This document shows, piece after piece, positions 5,795 through 11,294 of a DNA stretch of 11,294 nucleotides. A program made the position numbers and the translations under genes. Source of the DNA: an uncultured Eubacteriales bacterium (lineage in GTDB: Bacteria > Bacillota > Clostridia > Peptostreptococcales > Anaerovoracaceae); assembly GCA_902765035.1 (NCBI GenBank), contig CACWYF010000040.1, positions 1 through 11,294 on the forward strand, in the 5' to 3' direction. Within the stretch, counting starts at the first letter, position 1, and every line of letters starts with the position of its first letter. Under the pieces are notes generated by a model that saw nothing but the letters and a program-made list of their open reading frames with translations, was not told the origin of the DNA and searched no databases.

Positions 5795-6307
5795 ATGAAA
5801 TATATAAGCAGCGACACTAATGTGTGGATCGATTTCCTCGAGATAGGAGAACTGCAGCTTCCTTTTAAATTACCTTACACATATATTATGAGTGAGCTGA
5901 CAGTACAGGATGAGATATTGAATCCACCCGAATTGGGACGCACTTTATTGTCTTATGGGCTTGTTGCGGTAGAACTTACAACAGATGAGCTTATCCTTGC
6001 CGGAAAATATTATGCAAAATACAGGAATCCATACCGGTATGATTGTATCGCACTGGCGATTGCTAAACAGCGCAACATAGTACTTATGACAGGAGATAAG
6101 CACTTAAGAGCGGCAGCTGAGAGCGAAAATGTTTTGGTAATTGGCACAATTGGTATATTGGATCAGCTATATGAGACAGAGACTATCAGTACTGATGAAT
6201 ATGCTGAAATAATAAAAAAGCTGCAAAAGGAAAACGGCGGGAAGGTACGCTTGCCTGCGAATGCTTTGGCGGAAAGACTTGAAAAGCTAGGAAAGAAGGG
6301 AAGATAG
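5795..6307 (+). CDS. PIN-domain protein, probable toxin-like ribonuclease
   Basis: A 170-aa protein with a PIN-like fold. The acidic residues expected for two-metal RNA cleavage can be picked out: Asp7 in SSDTNVWIDF, Glu34 or Glu40 in SELTVQDEIL, Asp83 in YRYDCIALAIA and Asp101 in LMTGDKHLR. The C-terminal about 45 residues (from TISTDEYAEIIKKLQ) are a basic helical tail. The ATG at 5795 has TAGGAGG (5781-5787), which lies within the last codons of the ImmA gene, 7 nt upstream; ATG 5791 opens a different frame. Tight coupling to the XRE-ImmA gene fits a two-gene toxin-antitoxin-like unit with this protein as effector. No VapB-like antitoxin is present. The fold call is good; RNase activity and target are inferred. 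Confidence 0.8.
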   Translation: MKYISSDTNVWIDFLEIGELQLPFKLPYTYIMSELTVQDEILNPPELGRTLLSYGLVAVELTTDELILAGKYYAKYRNPYRYDCIALAIAKQRNIVLMTGDKHLRAAAESENVLVIGTIGILDQLYETETISTDEYAEIIKKLQKENGGKVRLPANALAERLEKLGKKGR

Positions 6308-6368
6308 CCTTGCATATTCAAGTTTAGTCTCATTAGATATCTTCAAGCCTTTTCTGCCCATATGAAAA

Positions 6369-6422
6369 CTCCCTTCATGATTAACAGTGAATTTTGTTTT
6401 TCACTGTCTCTCATAAAGGGAG
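6369..6422 (-). terminator. composite hairpin, possible leftward terminator
   Basis: Outer arms CTCCCTT (6369-6375) and AAGGGAG (6416-6422), a 4-bp middle stem (ATGA/TCAT) and inner arms ACAGTGAA (6384-6391) and TTCACTGT (6400-6407) stack into one long imperfect stem with an 8-nt loop. Read leftward it ends in TTTTCA, so it could stop transcription from the lipoprotein gene; read rightward there is no T-run. An outer 8-bp pair TATGAAAA (6361-6368) / TTTTCATA (6445-6452) encloses it. Confidence 0.45.
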
Positions 6423-6480
6423 CATATCAGTGTGAAATGGGGCTTTTTCATAGAGCGGCCGAACACATAGTGTGCTAAGC

Positions 6481-6490
6481 TGCTAGTTCT
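6481..6490 (-). repeat. right copy of 10-bp inverted repeat flanking the ImmA-PIN module
   Basis: TGCTAGTTCT, reverse complement of 4641-4650. It sits between the composite hairpin and the end of the convergent lipoprotein gene, about where the AT-rich segment ends. Confidence 0.4.
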
Positions 6491-6517
6491 CATTTTTATC
6501 TCAATTTATTGTCAGGC

Positions 6518-7194
6518 CTACATTCCTTCAAGCGTGATCAGCTTCTCACCGAGCTTCTCACCTTCAGCCTCGCTGCAGCCATACAGTTTCTGCTCTTCAT
6601 CGAGAAGACCGTAGTGAACGGAGACTTCTACAGGGTCTGCATAGGTCGGGCTGTCGAGACGGTCGCTGATGAAACCGAACAGTGCTTTGTAAATAACATT
6701 GTTGAGCTCTGTCTCGCTCATAGCCTGGAGTTCTGCCATGCTGTGGCCGGTGATATCAGGCATCTGCTCCTGGAAGGCAGCAGTCGCGCCGTCGAACATT
6801 TTGAGTGGCTCAACAGAAACGGTTACATCGAAGCCGCCTTCTTCGCCTTCAGTAGGGACAGCGTCAACGACCTCGTATTTTGCCAGGCTGAGAGCCTTGA
6901 GCATGACATCCTTGAAGGCATTGGCAGCCTCCTCGTCAAGACCCATCGAACCGGTCAGCTCAGTAATAACTTCATCGATCATCTCATCGCGGACAGCGGT
7001 CTCATTGCCCTCCTCGATGTCAGCCAGTTTGACTGAATGATCATAATCGCCGGTGCACATGAGGTCCATGGTGGCCTGTACATATGCTTTGGCATCATCT
7101 GCGGTCGGCTTGCTGCTGCATCCTGTCATGTGAAGGTCATTACCATCAGGACAGACAGGACCAGCACAGCAAATGTACGTATCCTATTCTTCAT
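6518..7194 (-). CDS. lipoprotein of unknown function, frameshifted at the lipobox
   Basis: The readable body (from ATG 7129 to 6518) is 203 aa beginning MTGCSSKPTADDAKAYV, an acidic mostly helical protein of the small clostridial lipoprotein style; I do not recognise the family. That ATG has no ribosome site. A proper start exists at 7194, with GGAGGA (7205-7200) 5 nt upstream, encoding MKNRIRTFAVLVLSVLMVMTFT, a textbook lipoprotein signal peptide, but it meets TGA at 7128-7126, exactly where the other frame reads MTGC. Adding one base (or removing a CA from the CACA at this point) would join them into a 225-aa lipoprotein with the lipid-bearing Cys in MTGCSS. So the gene is either broken, phase-switched or misread here. 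It is transcribed leftward, convergent with the PIN gene, and would sit on the outer face of the membrane. Confidence 0.75.
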
Positions 7195-7327
7195 CTTGCT
7201 CCTCCATATACATCAATACACGAACATATTAATAATAAGAGTACAACCTATAGTCTAATAATAGCGGATGCAGAGTGAAAAGGGAATTACTTCTGCAATA
7301 TCTGCAGAGATTATAGCCAGAGAGTGA

Positions 7328-8239
7328 TTACTTAGTAGTAAATGATCCTGTCTGTGTCAGATATTCGTATCCGTTGTACACAACGAAGATTTTGTACTGA
7401 TATGTAGTATGGCTGCTGAGGTTAAGACCGAGTTCGGCAGCGATGTCGTACCAGATGTAGAATGTCGACTCAGAACGCTGGCAGCTCTCGGTATGTCTCT
7501 TAATTTGCTTTCCGCCTGCATCATAGAGGTAGCATCCTACCTGAGTGACATTGATCTTTGATGGATTCGAAACGGTAGTCTTGATCACAGCATTGTTTGC
7601 ACCTGTCTGGACCGGATCAAGAGAGAAACTGAACCCCGGATCACTGCTCTGGGCGGATGAGGAGGATGAACTTGCTGAAGAGCCTGCGCCAGACCATCTC
7701 CAGTACCAGTAACCGCTGCCGCTGTACAGGGTCCTTCCGACCATAGCGCTGGTGTATTTGGTATTCCATGCATTCTGCTCGATGATGCCGACAGCGCCGT
7801 TCGAATTTGATCTTACGATTGCCCAGTGACCTGAATTAGCTGCGATATCTCCTGGCTGCGGAGAATCTACCTTGTAGAAATAGCCTGAGCCTGCACTTGG
7901 TGTATTGCCCGGTATCAGGTTCCAGACATCTACCCCATACACTAAGTTGTAGAATCTCTTTACGAATGCTGCACAGCAGTAGGTCGTGTCTGAGTCGTAG
8001 TTTGCAACGTTTCCTCTTGGTGCATATAGAGCCTGAACTGTCTGGCCGTTCATTGTTATCGAATCTACTACCTGCCCGTTCTGTGTGATCGGAACTGCGG
8101 TACCCCAGTTGATACCGCCGTCAGCATTTACTTCCATTGTGCAGAGAAGAGATGATGCCAGCATGATCAGACTCACCAATGCAGCGAGCACGGCATTTCT
8201 TAAGATCTTTTCCTTTGTACTGATTGTCTGCTTGTTCAT
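7328..8239 (-). CDS. exported CHAP-domain peptidoglycan hydrolase
   Basis: A 303-aa secreted protein likely to cut peptide or amide bonds in peptidoglycan. Signal peptide about 1-39 (KEKILRNAV, hydrophobic core, cut near VNA/DG). The catalytic domain (about 50-185) shows the CHAP order: YCCAAFVKRF with the nucleophile Cys88 or Cys89, PQPGDI (128-132), GHWAIV with His138, and IIEQNAW (152-158). A Ser-rich linker (about 184-199) leads to a C-terminal beta-rich, fibronectin-III-like domain (about 205-303, ending GYEYLTQTGSFTTK). I chose ATG 8239, which has AAGGGTGG about 9 nt upstream, over an in-frame GTG at 8251 that lies within that ribosome site. It stands apart from its neighbours by 130-300 nt and is probably its own transcript. 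Class is confident; natural role (remodelling, separation or killing) unknown. Confidence 0.87.
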   Translation of the reverse strand: MNKQTISTKEKILRNAVLAALVSLIMLASSLLCTMEVNADGGINWGTAVPITQNGQVVDSITMNGQTVQALYAPRGNVANYDSDTTYCCAAFVKRFYNLVYGVDVWNLIPGNTPSAGSGYFYKVDSPQPGDIAANSGHWAIVRSNSNGAVGIIEQNAWNTKYTSAMVGRTLYSGSGYWYWRWSGAGSSASSSSSSAQSSDPGFSFSLDPVQTGANNAVIKTTVSNPSKINVTQVGCYLYDAGGKQIKRHTESCQRSESTFYIWYDIAAELGLNLSSHTTYQYKIFVVYNGYEYLTQTGSFTTK

Positions 8240-8443
8240 TTTGATTTCCACCCTTTCATATTTAATTATTCACTCAGCCTGGTATACAGCTTCTGTATTG
8301 ATCAATACCGGCTGATCTTCCGGTTATTTTTGCTTGCACCTATACTTTAGCAATTAGAATATGCACTTTTGTTTTCGTGAAGATAAGACGCTCCTAAGGG
8401 CTTTTTAAATATGGTCCGAGGCAGCATGAAGAGACGTTAGTTT
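8240..8443 (-). promoter_or_regulatory. regulatory region upstream of the CHAP gene
   Basis: About 200 bp without a gene. It holds the ribosome site, a perfect 14-bp palindrome GTATTGATCAATAC (8295-8308), and a smaller dyad ACCGG-N8-CCGGT (8307-8324). A promoter should be here because a leftward terminator lies upstream, but no convincing -35/-10 pair stands out. The palindrome is a candidate operator. Confidence 0.35.
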
Positions 8444-8475
8444 CATAGAAAAACTCCAGCGATTTCTCGCTGGAG
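8444..8475 (-). terminator. intrinsic terminator for leftward transcription
   Basis: Perfect 9-bp stem CTCCAGCGA (8454-8462) with TCGCTGGAG (8467-8475) and a 4-nt loop. Read on the minus strand it is followed by TTTTTCT, so it ends the transcript of the acidic exported protein gene. Confidence 0.8.
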
Positions 8476-8571
8476 CAAAAGTCTGACTTTGGGTGACAGT
8501 ACGCTTTTCGATCTAGACTTTGTCTACAGTACTGATTCAGAGGATTTCGATTGTGAATACTCCGGAGTAGC

Positions 8572-9447
8572 TCATGATGGCATATGTTCCGCTTGACAGT
8601 CCGGAAGTATCGATGACTTATTTGTCTTTTCTACAGGCAGCACTTTGCTGTCAGTGAAACCTTTTTCGTAGTAGAAGCAAGGGCTGCACATTGACACGTT
8701 CATCGGGATATATTCGGTTCCCTCATAGTAGCCTACTTCTGCATCAGCTTCGAAAGTCGATGTCAGGAGCAGATGATTCGGGGTAAAGGAGTCATTGAGA
8801 ACAAAGTACTCATGATACTTAAGGCCCTCACCTGAAATTGCAGAATTGACCGAGTCCAGATCTTCGTTGATTCCGGAGATGTCTATGCCATTCAGAGCTT
8901 CGACATCTGAAGCTTTCATGTCCGAGAGGATCAGATTGGTGTATCCGAGAAGATTCAGTTCCTGATAGTACATGACACCGGCCTTCTTATCGTTTTCTGA
9001 ACGGTTGCCCCATTCAGTTCCGGCAAGAACCAGCTTCTCTCCGCGGGCTATTTCAGTAGGGTAAGAGGAGCAAAGCCACCAGTCAACACTGTTTCCGTCA
9101 TACGTTTGAATGGTCGTTCCGGGTTCATCATCAGAGAGGATCTCAGTGAGTGTCTGACCATCTGCGCTCAGTTTGAATAATCCGTCCAGCATACTGGCTT
9201 CATCTACAGAATAGGTTCCGTCGGAGTCATCAAACTCCATATAGTTGTCCCATTCAGGATCCCCGTATTCCCAGTCATCATAGTCTTCTACGATCCAGTC
9301 TTCCTCTTCCCATTCATCCCAGTCATCACAGGCGAATGATCTGGATACAGATACCTGTGCTGCCAGGATCATCGACAGGGTGATTGCGATTGTCATAAGT
9401 CTTATCATGACCGATGATAAGCGAACTCTCTTGCTGATAGTCTTCAT
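8572..9447 (-). CDS. exported acidic Trp/Asp-rich protein of unknown function, C-terminus apparently frameshifted
   Basis: A 291-aa protein with a signal peptide (1-39, basic start then ITLSMILAAQVSV, cut near SFA/C) followed at once by a strongly acidic Trp/Tyr-rich stretch (40-76: CDDWDEWEEEDW...). The rest (80-280) looks like a folded beta-containing domain with VDWWLCSSYPTEIARGEKLVLAG and MCSPCFYYEKGF; I do not recognise the family. I chose ATG 9447 (GAGG 9 nt upstream) over an in-frame ATG at 9501 without a ribosome site. The printed C-terminus (ILPDCQAEHMPS) looks unnatural; one frame over, from 8614 to a TGA at 8539-8537, the strand reads IDTSG...GTYAIMSYSGVFTIEIL, a plausible beta-strand ending placed 62 nt before the terminator. 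One missing base near 8615 would explain this and give 303 aa. It may be co-transcribed with the phosphatase upstream. Confidence 0.75.
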   Translation of the reverse strand: MKTISKRVRLSSVMIRLMTIAITLSMILAAQVSVSRSFACDDWDEWEEEDWIVEDYDDWEYGDPEWDNYMEFDDSDGTYSVDEASMLDGLFKLSADGQTLTEILSDDEPGTTIQTYDGNSVDWWLCSSYPTEIARGEKLVLAGTEWGNRSENDKKAGVMYYQELNLLGYTNLILSDMKASDVEALNGIDISGINEDLDSVNSAISGEGLKYHEYFVLNDSFTPNHLLLTSTFEADAEVGYYEGTEYIPMNVSMCSPCFYYEKGFTDSKVLPVEKTNKSSILPDCQAEHMPS

Positions 9448-9471
9448 TCTATGTGCCTCACTTTCTGTGTT

Positions 9472-9516
9472 GCCCGTATCCGGGCTTCTTTTGCTTCGCA
9501 TCGGCCATCCCGGCCG
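9472..9516 (-). repeat. two short GC-rich hairpins in the leader of the acidic protein gene
   Basis: GCCCG-TATC-CGGGC (9472-9485) and CGGCC-ATCCC-GGCCG (9502-9516) are two compact 5-bp stems in the interval between the phosphatase gene and ATG 9447. Neither has a T-run in the leftward direction. Possible mRNA structure or weak attenuator; significance low. Confidence 0.3.
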
Positions 9517-9568
9517 CTGCTTTGTTTTGACACCTAAAATGTAACAGACTATATATGTAATTTTGTTT

Positions 9569-10378
9569 TTACTCTATCCGTATTACGATAACAGTTATGT
9601 TGTCCTTTCCACCGCTTTCGAGTGAAGCCGTTACTAAAGCTTCAACAGCAAGTTCGGGATCCGGAGTCTCAGCAAGGATATCACTGATATGCTGTTCCGT
9701 TACCATATCTGTCAGCCCGTCACTGCATAGAAGAAATACCTCTCCCGGCTCTACAGGAAATTCTGCATGAGCAGGGGCGAATTCCAGTTCCGCAGGATCC
9801 ATTCCCAGATACTGGGTCAGCATAGGTTTGACACCTGTGATGCCGAGGGCCATAAAAGCCTGTGCGTTATTATGATCAGTAGAAATCTGAAGCAGTTCAT
9901 CATCTTTGAACATATAGCACCGGCTGTCTCCCGCATTGGAGCACCAGACACTGTTACCATGCAGCAGAAGAGAAACAGCGGTAGTACACATCTCAGATGC
10001 GTACAGAGATTTCCTGCCCTGCAGCACAGCCTGATTCATATTTCTGTATAATTCTTTAAGGAAAGCCCGGGGGTCATCAGCTGCCCATTCATATGTATCC
10101 AGAAAATGACCGGCCGAAGAGGCGGCTATCATCGACGCATGATCCCCATACTGTGCCCCGCCTACTCCGTCGAACACAGCAAAAAAGATGTCACTTCCGG
10201 ATGACAGCTGTGACAGGTCATATTCCGTGCAGAGGATACCAGCCGGTCCCTCACTTCCGGCACCCATGTGTTCTCCGTGAAACAGGTAATTATCCTCGTT
10301 ATTTCTGCGGACTCTGCCGCGGTCACTGAAACAGGCGGCATAGATCCGCCTGCTGCATGTTGATTGTACATTCGTCAT
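9569..10378 (-). CDS. PP2C-family serine/threonine protein phosphatase
   Basis: Dephosphorylates Ser/Thr in proteins using two metal ions in the cytosol; in Gram-positives it usually opposes a PASTA-type kinase. The 269-aa sequence carries the PP2C motifs in order: DRGRVRRNNEDN (19-30), FFAVFDGVGG (65-74, metal ligand Asp70), CTTAVSLLL (131-139), SNAGDSRCY (147-155), LLCSDGLTDMV (216-226, Asp220) and GGKDNITVIVI (256-266, Asp259). No transmembrane segment. About 30 extra residues between the RNNEDN and DGVGG motifs (about 36-62) are longer than in PrpC/Stp. The ATG at 10378 has GGAGGTT 9 nt upstream and a promoter at 10408-10435. It is divergent from an unknown gene; no kinase gene is visible, though one could lie beyond the right end. 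Confidence 0.93.
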   Translation of the reverse strand: MTNVQSTCSRRIYAACFSDRGRVRRNNEDNYLFHGEHMGAGSEGPAGILCTEYDLSQLSSGSDIFFAVFDGVGGAQYGDHASMIAASSAGHFLDTYEWAADDPRAFLKELYRNMNQAVLQGRKSLYASEMCTTAVSLLLHGNSVWCSNAGDSRCYMFKDDELLQISTDHNNAQAFMALGITGVKPMLTQYLGMDPAELEFAPAHAEFPVEPGEVFLLCSDGLTDMVTEQHISDILAETPDPELAVEALVTASLESGGKDNITVIVIRIE

Positions 10379-10407
10379 AAAGATGTGAACCTCCTACAGG
10401 ACTCCTT

Positions 10408-10435
10408 TATATACCGGGAGCATATCACGAGGCAA
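10408..10435 (-). promoter_or_regulatory. sigma70-type promoter for the PP2C gene
   Basis: Minus strand TTGCCT (10435-10430) and TATATA (10413-10408) are 16 bp apart, giving a short leader that includes the GGAGG ribosome site at 10394-10390. Confidence 0.5.
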
Positions 10436-10443
10436 GTGTAATT

Positions 10444-10470
10444 TTGTTTTCGCCTTGCTTATGTTAAAAT
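10444..10470 (+). promoter_or_regulatory. possible promoter for the partial rightward gene
   Basis: TTGTTT (10444-10449) and TAAAAT (10465-10470) are 15 bp apart, a short but usable spacing. It lies back-to-back with the PP2C promoter in the 127-bp divergent interval. Confidence 0.3.
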
Positions 10471-10505
10471 CTATCAGGACAGAGACTGCATAAAGGAGCA
10501 GAAAA

Positions 10506-11294
10506 ATGAGCACAGGAAAAGCTAAGAAAACCGGAACCGGCAGCGGACAGTCTGCATTCGACAGGATGATCGAATCACTGATGCAGGAGCAGTCTGAGGA
10601 GAAAATGCTCGATGACTGCATGTCCTATGATATGAAAGCCATCAGCAAGGTGCCTCTGAGATACAGGATCATTGCACTGGGGTTTGTCAGAAGGAACTCA
10701 CTGCAGGAGGTCAATGATACTCTCAAAAGCCAGGGCTGCGCGGCGCTGTATTCAAGGAGCCTGTGGGAGGCAAGTCTGATATATGCGTTCCATAACGGAC
10801 TGTCGTACAAGGAGTGGAAGGCCCTTCAGGATGTGTGCAGAGATGTCCGGAAACAGAAGGAGCTGAAGGACAGATACTTCACAAACAGCCGCATCTCCCT
10901 TAACGATATTCGTACATATGTGGAGGACAACTCTGAAACAGAAGGACAGGTCGAGGCAACCAGACATCTGACCCGTGCGAATGATATAAGGATCCAGAAC
11001 CTCACATTCGAGGGAATGGATTTCAGAGACTTTCTGAGCATCAGTTTCGATACCATGTCCCCTGTAAGGGAAAAGTCCCGCTACTACTTCTGCAAGTACA
11101 TGTACTATTACCTGACAACTGTTCTTGACAGATATATATCCGCACGCAGGGATGGGCAGGATAACGAGACGCTGCTGGAAGAGCTGGCTATCTTCAAAGG
11201 CGTCACAGGACTGAAGAGAAAGAAGATGGCCGATGAAGAAGTCAGAGAATTCCTGAGTGAGGCAGGCGTTTCATTCGGAGCTATCTTCGATGCG
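10506..11294 (+). CDS. unrecognised cytosolic protein, N-terminal part (runs off window)
   Basis: An uninterrupted frame of 263 codons from ATG 10506 (AAGGAG 7 nt upstream at 10493-10498) to the window edge; the 3' end is missing. The protein starts MSTGKAKKTGTGSG with no signal peptide and is rich in charged helices. Residues 52-106 (RYRIIALGFVRRNSLQEVN, then YSRSLWEASLIYAFHNGLSYKEW) look like a compact helical unit of the kind seen in small clostridial helical domains where a short-helix 'LxEVNxxLxxxG' segment is followed by 'ALIYAxxxGLSxxEW'. A Tyr-rich segment YYFCKYMYYYLT lies at 193-204. I cannot name a family. It diverges from the PP2C gene across 127 bp, suggesting shared regulation or function in phosphosignalling, which is only a guess. 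Confidence 0.8.
   Translation, partial: MSTGKAKKTGTGSGQSAFDRMIESLMQEQSEEKMLDDCMSYDMKAISKVPLRYRIIALGFVRRNSLQEVNDTLKSQGCAALYSRSLWEASLIYAFHNGLSYKEWKALQDVCRDVRKQKELKDRYFTNSRISLNDIRTYVEDNSETEGQVEATRHLTRANDIRIQNLTFEGMDFRDFLSISFDTMSPVREKSRYYFCKYMYYYLTTVLDRYISARRDGQDNETLLEELAIFKGVTGLKRKKMADEEVREFLSEAGVSFGAIFDA

Noticed and set aside
6509..7036. 175-codon rightward open frame opposite the lipoprotein gene
   Set aside because: The leftward frame encodes a lipoprotein body with a matching upstream signal and strong ribosome site; the rightward frame has no such support.
7292..7308. TCTGCA-N5-TGCAGA dyad after the CHAP gene as a terminator
   Set aside because: The stem is only 6 bp and no T-run follows on the minus strand.

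Overview
The window reads like chromosome from a low-to-moderate GC Gram-positive anaerobe, most likely a member of the Clostridia. This rests on strong AGGAGG-type ribosome sites, sortase-free secreted wall enzymes (an L,D-transpeptidase with glucan-binding-like repeats and an InlB/Flg_new-type repeat, and a CHAP amidase), a TarI/IspD cytidylyltransferase and a PP2C phosphatase. The genus cannot be fixed from the sequence alone.

Left part (1-3400, rightward): a well-formed sigma70-type promoter (TTGCCT-N17-TATAAT) leads into a roughly 120-nt leader with a perfect palindrome, then galE (UDP-glucose 4-epimerase), a 31-bp REP-like palindrome directly after its stop, and dtd (D-aminoacyl-tRNA deacylase). 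A hairpin and a new promoter (TTGCTA-N18-TATAAT) precede a large exported L,D-transpeptidase, which ends in a clear intrinsic terminator. Before the promoter, bases 1-41 hold nothing I can assign.

Centre (3400-4630): the most striking piece. Four perfect TATACC-N6-GGTATA operators lie exactly 41 bp apart, immediately before a 75-aa HipB/Y4mF-type helix-turn-helix protein. The arrangement recalls the four HipB operators of E. coli hipBA (TATCC-N8-GGATA), but the gene overlapping the regulator by ATGA is not hipA: it encodes an IspD/TarI-family CTP:sugar-alcohol-phosphate cytidylyltransferase. A HipB-like autoregulator therefore appears to control a wall-polymer or isoprenoid precursor enzyme.

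Centre-right (4640-6490): an AT-richer two-gene module, an XRE-ImmA/IrrE metallopeptidase followed 3 nt later by a PIN-domain nuclease, bracketed by a 10-bp inverted repeat (AGAACTAGCA / TGCTAGTTCT). It looks like an acquired toxin-antitoxin-like or defence-type cassette.

Right part (6518-10378, leftward): a lipoprotein whose signal peptide is separated from its body by a frameshift, an exported CHAP amidase, an exported acidic protein whose C-terminus also appears frameshifted, and a PP2C serine/threonine phosphatase. Divergent from the phosphatase is the first 263 codons of an unrecognised cytosolic protein that runs off the window end. Four leftward genes and the divergent partner suggest a signalling and cell-envelope neighbourhood. 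Two independent one-base frame breaks in otherwise intact genes are either real decay or phase changes, or sequence errors.
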